From DUEN01 sp024277095 (GTDB lineage Bacteria > Chloroflexota > Anaerolineae > DUEN01), in contig JAJRVX010000119.1 of assembly GCA_024277095.1 (NCBI GenBank), positions 1-5,888 on the forward strand: a stretch of DNA of 5,888 nt. The letters are read 5' to 3'. A program made the position numbers and the translations under genes. Shown here piece after piece: positions 1-5,869 of this stretch (position 1 is the first letter of the stretch; each line of letters begins with the position of its first letter). The notes under the pieces are model-generated. The model was given only the letters and a program-made list of their open reading frames with translations, did not search any database and was not told the origin of the DNA.

Positions 1-692
1 AGGGTGAGCGCCCTGATGGCTGTGCGATTCGCTCGACGGCGTGTGGAGGCGCCAAAGCCGCGCGCTTCCATGGATTCGGCCAACTGGATGGCGCGCTCCA
101 GCGCGGTGGTGAGCAGCGGGATGAACAGGGGGAGCAGATCTCGCACGCCGCGGAAGCGGTGCCCGCGTATCTCCTGCGCCTCCTTGATCTCCTGGACCGA
201 GCGGATCATCTGTGGCACAAAGGTGATGGCGATGGCGGTGACCACGCCGGCCTGGAAGAGGGCGGCGGGCACCAGGCGCAACAAACGTCCGGGGTCCAAC
301 GCCATGTGGAACGTGATGAACGTGACCAGGATCGTCAGCAGGCTGAGCCCACTGGCCAGGCCGTATGCCGCGGCTTCCAGGGTGATCGGCCCGCCGATGA
401 CGGGCCAGCGGGCGGGCAGCCGGAAGATCACGGTGGCGCCGGCGTGGACGGTCAGCGCGTTGAACAGGGTCGTGAACAGCCACAGGAGGGCCGCCAGCCG
501 GATGAGGAACTCCCACCCGCGATGCTCCGGATGCTCCCGGGCCAGCGTGCGATAGGTCAACCCGATGGCCAGCAGCAGCACGCTGAGGTAGATCGGGTTG
601 CGCGTGAGCAGCGCGGGCGCGGCGGTTGCGGCCAGCCAGGCCAGCCAGGTGTAAGGGTGGAAGCGAGGCATTCGTCGGGTGGATTCGGACAA
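1..692 (-). CDS. ecfT: ECF transporter T component (EcfT/CbiQ family), 3' end cut off by the window
   Basis: This is the integral membrane coupling subunit of an energy-coupling factor importer, linking ATPase subunits to a substrate-specific S protein. The window holds 230 codons; family members are usually about 250-270 residues, so only the extreme C-terminus is missing. Hydrophobic segments lie at about residues 16-48, 61-85, 104-132 and 145-165. After them comes the cytoplasmic coupling region, with the two short motifs typical of EcfT: AQEIRGHRF (IRG at 175-177) and SMEARGFG (ARG at 210-212). I chose the TTG start at 692 because AGGAGG lies 10 nt upstream; the in-frame ATG at 671 would be 31 nt away. 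It begins 26 nt after the stalked DUF4430 gene, so it is read as the fourth gene of the B12-riboswitch operon. Family: confident. Substrate (corrinoid): inferred from the riboswitch only. It could be a shared, group II type EcfT. Confidence 0.9.
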   Translation of the reverse strand, partial: MSESTRRMPRFHPYTWLAWLAATAAPALLTRNPIYLSVLLLAIGLTYRTLAREHPEHRGWEFLIRLAALLWLFTTLFNALTVHAGATVIFRLPARWPVIGGPITLEAAAYGLASGLSLLTILVTFITFHMALDPGRLLRLVPAALFQAGVVTAIAITFVPQMIRSVQEIKEAQEIRGHRFRGVRDLLPLFIPLLTTALERAIQLAESMEARGFGASTRRRANRTAIRALT

Positions 693-702
693 GATCGGGT
701 TC

Positions 703-708
703 CCTCCT
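703..708 (-). promoter_or_regulatory. Shine-Dalgarno site deciding a TTG start for ecfT
   Basis: The minus strand reads AGGAGG here, 10 nt before TTG at 692 and 31 nt before the first in-frame ATG at 671. This favours TTG as the initiator, adding seven mostly polar residues ahead of the first membrane helix. Confidence 0.6.
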
Positions 709-718
709 GTCGGGGGCT

Positions 719-1996
719 TTATCCCTCGCGGCGTCGCAGGAACAGGCTGATGGCTCCCAGCGCGGCCGCGCTGAAGATCCCCACCAGCCCGAAGGCCAGC
801 AGCCGGAGGACCTCCGAGCGGGTGACCCGTGAGCTCACGGCCTCCGGTCGCTGTCCGGCCGTCGTGTCGCCGCGGGTGGGTTGCGCCTCCTCCGGGGGCG
901 CGGTGGGGCTCGCCTCCGCCCCGCCGGCCGACAGCGGCATCGTCGTGATGGTCTTGGTTGTGGGAGTCGCCTGGGGCTCCATCTCCTCGCCCTCCGCCGG
1001 GAGAGGCGTTGGCGTGGGCACGGCTGGCGTGGGGCTGGACTCCGCTACGGGGGTCGGGCTTGCCTCCTCTGTGGGCGTCGGCGTGAATGTGGGGGTGGAG
1101 GGAGGCGTTGGCGTGGGCGCGACGGTTGGCGTCGGCAGGGGCGAGGTGGTGTGAAGCGCCGTGGTGGGTGTGGGCGTTGGTAGGGGAGAGGTCCCCTGGA
1201 AGGCGGTCGTGAAAGTGGGCGTCGGCTGCGTGGCCGATGGCCGCACGTTCACGCTGATCAGGCGCTCCAGCTCCCCCGTCGCGTGTTGGATCTGCAAACG
1301 ATAGCTGGTGCTGATCGCCGGGCAGACCTGGCGGTTTCCCGAAGGGCTCACCACTTCGCCATCCAGGAAGACCTGCTGGGCTCCCTGGACCTGCCATCGG
1401 ATCCATGTGCATTGGCCCTCATCGATCTCCTGGTCGTCCGCGGTGAACGTGATCTGCACCGGGACGGGGGTGTCCGTCGGTGTGGGCGCGGCGCAAAGCT
1501 CGTCGAAGGTATACACGGGCGGCGGTTGGGCCGAGAGGTTGATCTCTCCCTGTCCCCAGCGCCATCCCTCTACGTCGCCATCCCGCACGGTGTAGTTGCC
1601 CGCGCCAAGCTGGGAGTACTCCCACTCCCCGTCCCGCAGGTGCCAGTAGGACCAGTAGAGGCAATCTCCCCCCTGACACTGGCAGAAGCAATCCTGTACG
1701 GGATATGTGCAGCCCACATCTTCGATGCTGCAGATGGCCGCCCCCATGTTCGACGTGAGGTCGGCGTTGAAGTTGAGGCCGGAGCGGGCCAGCACCTCAT
1801 ATCCGGAGATCTCAGGCTCATCAAAGGTCACGCAGGTGGTGACCGTGCGGTCGGGGAATTGCACAACCAGGCCCACCCGGTGGGGAGTCCCCTGGGTGGC
1901 GGCCGGCCCGACGGCGACCAGGGAGACGAAAAGGATCAGGAGCGCGACCGCGCCGATCCGGATCGTTGGGTGAAGGAAGGTTCTCGATCGGTTCAT
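719..1996 (-). CDS. Secreted, membrane-anchored DUF4430 (transcobalamin-C-like) protein with Ig-like domain and Pro/Thr stalk
   Basis: This 425-residue protein probably binds a ligand at the cell surface. A signal peptide spans about 1-35 (hydrophobic core GAVALLILFVSLVAVG). A DUF4430-like domain follows at about 38-150, opening with HRVGLVVQF, then a Cys cluster (C89, C96, C103, C105, C107, C112), YWSYWHL (114-120) and DGDVEGWRWG (139-148). PPPVYTFDEL (158-167) repeats almost exactly in the upstream gene. Residues about 178-251 form an Ig-like module (ITFTADDQEIDEGQCTWIRW, with C196 and C225 probably disulfide-linked), of a kind common in Chloroflexota surface proteins. Residues about 252-385 are a Pro/Thr/Ser stalk. 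A membrane helix (397-420) ends in RRREG, so the body faces outside. The start is ATG 1996, with AGGAG 7 nt upstream; a longer frame from 2038 would overlap the preceding gene and disrupt the signal peptide. A corrinoid-binding role is inferred from the domain and the riboswitch. Confidence 0.85.
   Translation of the reverse strand: MNRSRTFLHPTIRIGAVALLILFVSLVAVGPAATQGTPHRVGLVVQFPDRTVTTCVTFDEPEISGYEVLARSGLNFNADLTSNMGAAICSIEDVGCTYPVQDCFCQCQGGDCLYWSYWHLRDGEWEYSQLGAGNYTVRDGDVEGWRWGQGEINLSAQPPPVYTFDELCAAPTPTDTPVPVQITFTADDQEIDEGQCTWIRWQVQGAQQVFLDGEVVSPSGNRQVCPAISTSYRLQIQHATGELERLISVNVRPSATQPTPTFTTAFQGTSPLPTPTPTTALHTTSPLPTPTVAPTPTPPSTPTFTPTPTEEASPTPVAESSPTPAVPTPTPLPAEGEEMEPQATPTTKTITTMPLSAGGAEASPTAPPEEAQPTRGDTTAGQRPEAVSSRVTRSEVLRLLAFGLVGIFSAAALGAISLFLRRREG
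962..1234 (-). repeat. Low-complexity Pro/Thr-encoding tract (surface stalk)
   Basis: This tract encodes residues about 255-345 of the anchored DUF4430 protein as irregular repeats of PTP, PTPT and SPLPTPT units. SPLPTPT occurs twice, about 17 residues apart. On the plus strand it appears as recurring GGCGTGGGC-like units. Such tracts act as extended, often O-glycosylated, spacers that lift a binding domain off the membrane, and they are prone to length change by slippage. Confidence 0.8.
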
Positions 1997-2003
1997 GGTC
2001 ACG

Positions 2004-2008
2004 CTCCT
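2004..2008 (-). promoter_or_regulatory. Shine-Dalgarno site fixing the start of the anchored DUF4430 gene
   Basis: AGGAG on the minus strand lies 7 nt before ATG 1996, in the 19-nt gap after the upstream stop codon (2018-2016). It supports ATG 1996 over the in-frame ATG at 2038, which lies inside the preceding gene. Confidence 0.75.
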
Positions 2009-2015
2009 GTATCCC

Positions 2016-2597
2016 TCAGCTCCGGCGGCGGCGCGCATACCCGATTAGGCCGGCCAGGCCGCCTCCCACCAGCAACAGCGTCGTCGGCTCCGGTATCTGG
2101 ACCGGCGCCTGGGCCATGGCCAGCAGCTCCGCGAAGGTGTACACGGGCGGCTTGACCACCGGGTTGTAATTCGCATCGAACCCCGTCCAGGCGAACCCTT
2201 CCACATCACCGTCGTTGGGCGTGTATCCCGCCACGCCGACGGTAGAGCTCTCCCAGTCCGTGCCGGCGGCGTTCAGATGCCAGTATCCCCAGAAGTGCGC
2301 CGGGTCGCAGAAGCAGTTGTCGGCGGGGCATCCGTCGTTCCCGATCTTGCAGACGGCGGGGCCGAAGCCAGAGTCCGACCAGACCAGATCGATGTTGGCC
2401 GCCTGCAGTACTTCGAAGGTGGTCGCGTCGGCTGGGACCGTGACGACCTCGGTGTGGACGGAGCCGTCGCTGTACCGGATGACGAGGCCGACGCGTTTGG
2501 TCCCATCGGCCGCGCCGACGGCCAGGCTGCTGACCGCCAGCAACAGCAGCACGAGGGCGGCTACGAGGTAGATCCGATGACGAGGCAGTGTGCGCAT
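2016..2597 (-). CDS. Secreted DUF4430 (transcobalamin-C-like) protein with PEP-CTERM sorting tail
   Basis: This 193-residue protein is a compact paralogue of the next gene downstream. A signal peptide occupies about 1-30 (LVAALVLLLLAVSSLAVGAA). The DUF4430-like domain covers about 34-140: KRVGLVIRYSDGS, a Cys motif with C83, C90, C95 and C97 (GCPADNCFC), FWGYWHL (102-108) and DGDVEGFAWTG (129-139). A linker with PPVYTFAELL (150-159) follows. The C-terminus is a textbook PEP-CTERM signal: PEPTTLLL at 169-176, a hydrophobic helix, then the basic tail ARRRR. In other bacteria this tail is recognised by exosortase and leads to surface attachment. The ATG start has AGGAGG 7 nt upstream, inside the last codons of the barrel gene, with a 3-nt gap, so translation is probably coupled. 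DUF4430 is related to the C-terminal beta domain of transcobalamin; cobalamin binding is inferred from this and from the riboswitch. Confidence 0.87.
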   Translation of the reverse strand: MRTLPRHRIYLVAALVLLLLAVSSLAVGAADGTKRVGLVIRYSDGSVHTEVVTVPADATTFEVLQAANIDLVWSDSGFGPAVCKIGNDGCPADNCFCDPAHFWGYWHLNAAGTDWESSTVGVAGYTPNDGDVEGFAWTGFDANYNPVVKPPVYTFAELLAMAQAPVQIPEPTTLLLVGGGLAGLIGYARRRRS

Positions 2598-2600
2598 CTC

Positions 2601-3659
2601 TCATCCTCCTGATGAAATGGATGGGTTCCGGACGATGTCGGGCAGAAGTACCCGGATGGGAAGGGAGCGATCGCCGGGCCAGCCCGGGCTTAGGGCCGGG
2701 ATGATGTCCAGGGTGGCCAACAGGTCGTCCTGAGGCTGGTCGGGCAGATATGCGAAGGCCCCCGAGGGCTGCTGCAATCTCAAAAGGAAGGTCAGGGCGG
2801 TCGGAGGAGTGTTGGCAAAGGGTGGGGCGAGCGGGTTCACATCGGCCGCGATCAGCCCGGCCAGGGCCATCGCCGTGGCATTCCCGTCGCTGGTGGTCGC
2901 GATCGCGCCCCACGCCCAGCCGCCGTCCTCCCGTTGGCGGGCGGCCAGGTAGGCTACGGCTTTGGTGATCGCCGGATGGTCGGCCGGGACGCCCGCGGCT
3001 CGCAACGCCCGCATCACCTGGCCGGTGGTATCCACGTCGCTGGCGGATTCGGGCTTGCCGAATTGCCACCCCCAGCCGCCATCGGACTTCTGGCGGCTGA
3101 TCAGCGCCTGGATCGCCGCGGCCGGGACGGAGGCCCCGACCCGTGCCAGCCCTTCCACGGCCAGTGCGTGGTAGAATCCCTGCGTTGGGTTGTACAGGCC
3201 GGTGGACGGGTCATAGAGGGCGTCCAATTGGGTCACCAGCGCCGACACGGTGGGATCGGTCGTGGTCTGTCCGGCAGCGCCCAGCGCCCGGAGCGCTTTG
3301 CCTATGCGCCCGGCGTTGGTGGCCTGTGTCTGAGAGAGCGCCCTCAGCGCGTCCAGCAGGCTGCGCCCCGCCGGCGTCCAGGCGGGATCGGACGGGTCCT
3401 CGCCGGCCAGGGCGATCCCGTACACGACGTCGGCGGTGCTGGTCAGCACGCCAAAGGAGCCATCCGCCTGCTGTTGGGTGTGCAGCCAGGTGATCGCCCG
3501 GGCGACCGCGGCCTGTCGGACGGAGGCCGTGGTCGGAGGCGCCCCGTCTGAGCTGACTGGAAGGCCCCATCCCAGCGCGACGAGGATGAGGGCCACCCAC
3601 CAGAATGATCGCTTCATCATGCGATTCTCGCTCGGTAGCGTTACGCCGTCCTTTTCCAC
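2601..3659 (-). CDS. Secreted alpha/alpha-barrel repeat protein (prenyltransferase/squalene-cyclase-like fold; transcobalamin alpha-domain-like)
   Basis: This 352-residue exported protein is first in the B12-riboswitch operon. After a basic n-region, a hydrophobic stretch (SFWWVALILVALGWGLP, 18-34) looks like a signal peptide. The mature part is a run of helical repeats carrying QW-like motifs of the terpenoid cyclase/prenyltransferase superfamily: QQADGSFG (63-70), QKSDGGWGW (190-198), QREDGGWAWG (242-251) and LQQPSGAFAY (295-304). DVDTTGQVMRAL (208-219) and LLATLDIIPAL (313-323) are also typical of such barrels. I see no DxDD catalytic motif of squalene-hopene cyclases and no zinc-site pattern of prenyltransferases, so it is probably a binder, not an enzyme. 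The N-terminal domain of animal intrinsic factor and transcobalamin has this fold and holds cobalamin together with a beta domain; here the next two genes supply beta-like domains. I chose GTG 3659 for its GAGGAG 6 nt upstream; ATG 3620 or 3617 would give a more usual signal peptide. Fold: confident. Corrinoid binding: inference. Confidence 0.85.
   Translation of the reverse strand: MEKDGVTLPSENRMMKRSFWWVALILVALGWGLPVSSDGAPPTTASVRQAAVARAITWLHTQQQADGSFGVLTSTADVVYGIALAGEDPSDPAWTPAGRSLLDALRALSQTQATNAGRIGKALRALGAAGQTTTDPTVSALVTQLDALYDPSTGLYNPTQGFYHALAVEGLARVGASVPAAAIQALISRQKSDGGWGWQFGKPESASDVDTTGQVMRALRAAGVPADHPAITKAVAYLAARQREDGGWAWGAIATTSDGNATAMALAGLIAADVNPLAPPFANTPPTALTFLLRLQQPSGAFAYLPDQPQDDLLATLDIIPALSPGWPGDRSLPIRVLLPDIVRNPSISSGG
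2605..2610 (-). promoter_or_regulatory. Shine-Dalgarno site of the PEP-CTERM DUF4430 gene
   Basis: A perfect AGGAGG on the minus strand lies 7 nt before ATG 2597. It is embedded in the final codons of the barrel-protein gene, just before its TGA at 2603-2601, which points to translational coupling of the barrel and DUF4430 proteins. Confidence 0.8.
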
Positions 3660-3665
3660 TCGCGT

Positions 3666-3671
3666 CTCCTC
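3666..3671 (-). promoter_or_regulatory. Shine-Dalgarno site supporting a GTG start for the barrel protein
   Basis: GAGGAG on the minus strand lies 6 nt before GTG 3659. The in-frame ATG codons at 3620 and 3617 have only a weak GAG-containing upstream sequence. The GTG start lengthens the signal-peptide n-region by 13-14 residues, which is tolerable. Confidence 0.6.
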
Positions 3672-3729
3672 GCGGCGCCATCCCCTCTTTTCCAGCCCGC
3701 GCCTGCCATTCTCGGCCTTTCCACGGGGA

Positions 3730-3749
3730 CCTGGCCGAGGCTCGGCAGG
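3730..3749. repeat. GC-rich imperfect inverted repeat
   Basis: The plus strand reads CCTG, GCCGA, GGC, TCGG and CAGG: the CCTG/CAGG and CCGA/TCGG arms pair with one unpaired base. It can form a short hairpin in the operon leader RNA. There is no T-run on either side, so it is not an intrinsic terminator. Confidence 0.5.
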
Positions 3750-3772
3750 TCGACGGCGGCGGGAAGCCCTCT

Positions 3773-3794
3773 CCGGGGGGCTTCGCCCCTCCGG
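3773..3794. repeat. Strong GC palindrome, REP-like
   Basis: The plus strand reads CCGG, GGGGC, TTC, GCCCC, T, CCGG: nine base pairs, all G-C, around a three-base loop with one bulged base. The flanks are also G/C-rich. It resembles the short extragenic palindromes scattered through many GC-rich genomes, but no second copy is visible in this window, so repeat status is a guess. Confidence 0.5.
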
Positions 3795-3844
3795 GCCTCC
3801 CCGTAGCGGGAGCGGCAGGGCCTCTCGGAGGCGCCCTCAACATG

Positions 3845-3879
3845 AGAAAAGCTCCTCCACCCTTCGTGGCGGAGGAGCT
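3845..3879 (-). terminator. Intrinsic terminator of the cobalamin riboswitch (expression platform)
   Basis: On the minus strand a 12-bp stem (5' arm 3879-3868 AGCTCCTCCGCC, 3' arm 3861-3850 GGTGGAGGAGCT, one G-U pair) encloses the six-base loop ACGAAG and runs into TTTTCT (3850-3845). It lies between the riboswitch and the first gene, pointing toward the genes. This is what a transcription-terminating OFF switch needs: with cobalamin bound, the terminator would form and the operon would be silent. The plus strand has no T-run after the stem, so it works in one direction. Confidence 0.88.
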
Positions 3880-3893
3880 CGCATAGCGTTACA

Positions 3894-3941
3894 AACCCCT
3901 TGCCGGAGCCGACAAGGGGTTGGAAATGCGACTTCTGTCGC
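3894..3941 (-). other. Two hairpins between riboswitch core and terminator
   Basis: Read on the minus strand, GCGAC-AGAA-GTCGC (3941-3928) is a perfect 5-bp hairpin with a four-base loop. AACCCCTTGTC (3921-3911) pairs with GGCAAGGGGTT (3904-3894) around the loop GGCTCC, an 11-bp stem with one G-U pair. The second is not followed by a T-run, so it is not a terminator. It may be the regulatory hairpin whose loop contacts the L5 loop of cobalamin riboswitches: GAG in the L5 loop (around 4059-4054) could pair with CUC here. That contact is only a suggestion. Confidence 0.55.
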
Positions 3942-3981
3942 TCTCCCGCCCCCCTTTCGCTCGAAGGTGGGCCGAGAACTT

Positions 3982-4118
3982 CAGCAGAGGCGGGCGACCT
4001 GGCTCTCCTGCTGCCGCGGTGGGCGCAGGATTACAGTTGCGGGACAGCGCCGGACTCTCACCGGCTTCCCCCCTTAGACCCTAGCATCCGGGCGTCGGGT
4101 ACCTCTGCCGCCGTGGGT
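3982..4118 (-). ncRNA. Cobalamin riboswitch (AdoCbl/B12 element)
   Basis: The minus strand carries the conserved core of the B12 riboswitch in order: GGGAAGCCGGTGAGAGTCC (4070-4052), GCGCTGTCCCGCAACTGTAA (4050-4031) and AGCCAGGT (4004-3997). The closing helix pairs GCAGAGG (4108-4102) with CCTCTGC (3990-3984), seven perfect base pairs. An internal stem pairs TCCTGC (4030-4025) with GCAGGA (4011-4006). The short region between GCAGAGG and GGGAA and the compact peripheral arm give a moderately small element. The outer boundaries are approximate. It lies 8-10 nt after the predicted transcription start and upstream of an intrinsic terminator, and it controls the barrel/DUF4430/ecfT operon. Ligand class (adenosyl- or another cobalamin) cannot be settled by eye. 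Confidence 0.95.
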
Positions 4119-4133
4119 TATTCGGTTGACATG

Positions 4134-4162
4134 AGTATAGCACCGTGGAGATGGGATGTCAA
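4134..4162 (-). promoter_or_regulatory. Sigma-70-type promoter of the riboswitch operon
   Basis: On the minus strand TTGACA (4162-4157) and TATACT (4139-4134) are separated by exactly 17 bp, a near-consensus housekeeping promoter. Transcription should begin around the A residues at 4127-4126, just ahead of the riboswitch helix, giving a leader of about 465 nt before the first start codon. Such a strong promoter fits control by attenuation in the leader instead of by an activator. Confidence 0.85.
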
Positions 4163-4224
4163 CTCAGATGGACGGCCTCTGCCGGTCGGCTGGATGACGG
4201 CGCGAGGGCGGGCGGCCGGTGGGC

Positions 4225-5487
<1,263 letters not shown>

Positions 5488-5488
5488 A

Positions 5489-5495
5489 CCTCTCT
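5489..5495 (-). promoter_or_regulatory. Shine-Dalgarno site with ambiguous rho start
   Basis: AGAGAGG on the minus strand ends 1 nt before ATG 5487 and 7 nt before GTG 5481. The spacing favours GTG at codon 3, while start-codon preference favours ATG. Confidence 0.5.
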
Positions 5496-5619
5496 GCGAT
5501 AATCAGACTGAGTAGATGTCCGATCCCTGCCCAATACACGCGCGGACGCGACTCTAGACACCAGAGGCTCCGAGCCCTCGCGTCGCGCTCGTCTATGAGT
5601 CTTTAGTGACCGAAGCTGC

Positions 5620-5646
5620 GAGATATGGTAACGATGGCCATATCTC
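5620..5646 (-). repeat. Perfect 9-bp inverted repeat in rho leader
   Basis: GAGATATGG and CCATATCTC flank the nine-base loop CCATCGTTA on the minus strand. The stem is more AT-rich than the surroundings and has no following T-run, so it is either an RNA hairpin of the leader or an operator-like DNA palindrome. Confidence 0.65.
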
Positions 5647-5840
5647 AGCGATCAGGCATAAACGATCAGATTTCGAGCTGGGAATAACGCCAATAGAGGG
5701 GAGCTTAGTCCGGCGAGGTCGGAGCGACAGCGGTCAGGGGCAACTCATCTATACGCCCCGGCTCGCACACGCCAGATATCGTGGGACACCTATGCGGGGC
5801 CCGTAGGCAACCCGCTCCCCAGGCGGTGGACGGCATTACC

Positions 5841-5869
5841 ATTATAGCACCCATATACAGGGCCGTCAA
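5841..5869 (-). promoter_or_regulatory. Sigma-70-type promoter upstream of rho
   Basis: The minus strand has TTGACG (5869-5864), a 17-bp spacer and a perfect TATAAT (5846-5841). The spacer ends in TGC, giving an extended -10 (TGnTATAAT). Transcription is expected to begin near 5836-5833. No other gene start lies between it and rho, so rho is the likely target. Confidence 0.85.

Larger units (their letters stand above)
3660..3844 (-). other. Palindrome-rich untranslated leader between riboswitch terminator and first gene
   Basis: About 185 nt separate the riboswitch terminator from the first start codon. I see no credible gene here. The stretch is very GC-rich and holds at least two strong inverted repeats (3773-3794 and 3730-3749). 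Only the last few bases, with the GAGGAG site, have an obvious role in translation. Confidence 0.6.
5488..5836 (-). other. Long untranslated leader of rho
   Basis: About 350 nt lie between the predicted rho promoter and the rho start, with no convincing gene. The upstream half has a C-rich, fairly G-poor stretch (about 5753-5695, with many TC and CC dimers) that could serve as a Rho utilisation site, and a hairpin at 5620-5646. In E. coli, rho is autoregulated by Rho-dependent termination in a long leader; a similar arrangement is plausible but unproven here. A 43-codon frame from ATG 5836 runs through the first part (see findings). Confidence 0.5.

Noticed and set aside
159..1154. 331-codon plus-strand open frame
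   Set aside because: It lies antisense to ecfT and the stalk-encoding gene, its product is low-complexity Gly/Val/Arg-rich, and it has no recognisable domain. It is a by-product of the GC-rich repetitive sequence.
2206..3069. 287-codon minus-strand open frame spanning two genes
   Set aside because: It is out of frame with the barrel and DUF4430 genes, with Arg/Pro/His-rich composition typical of a shadow frame.
2601..3659. Squalene-hopene cyclase or protein prenyltransferase enzyme
   Set aside because: The repeats match the fold, but the protein is about half the length of a cyclase, has a signal peptide, lacks a DxDD motif and lacks an evident zinc site. The B12 riboswitch context fits binding better.
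3211..3843. 210-codon minus-strand open frame across the leader and barrel gene
   Set aside because: It overlaps the barrel gene in another frame, is Arg/Gly/Pro-rich, and has no Shine-Dalgarno or domain support.
3894..3921. Second intrinsic terminator
   Set aside because: The stem is strong, but it is followed by TGTAACGC, not a T-run, on the minus strand, and by no T-run on the plus strand.
5606..5806. 66-codon plus-strand gene upstream of rho
   Set aside because: It has no Shine-Dalgarno site, no recognisable motif, and lies antisense in the rho leader.
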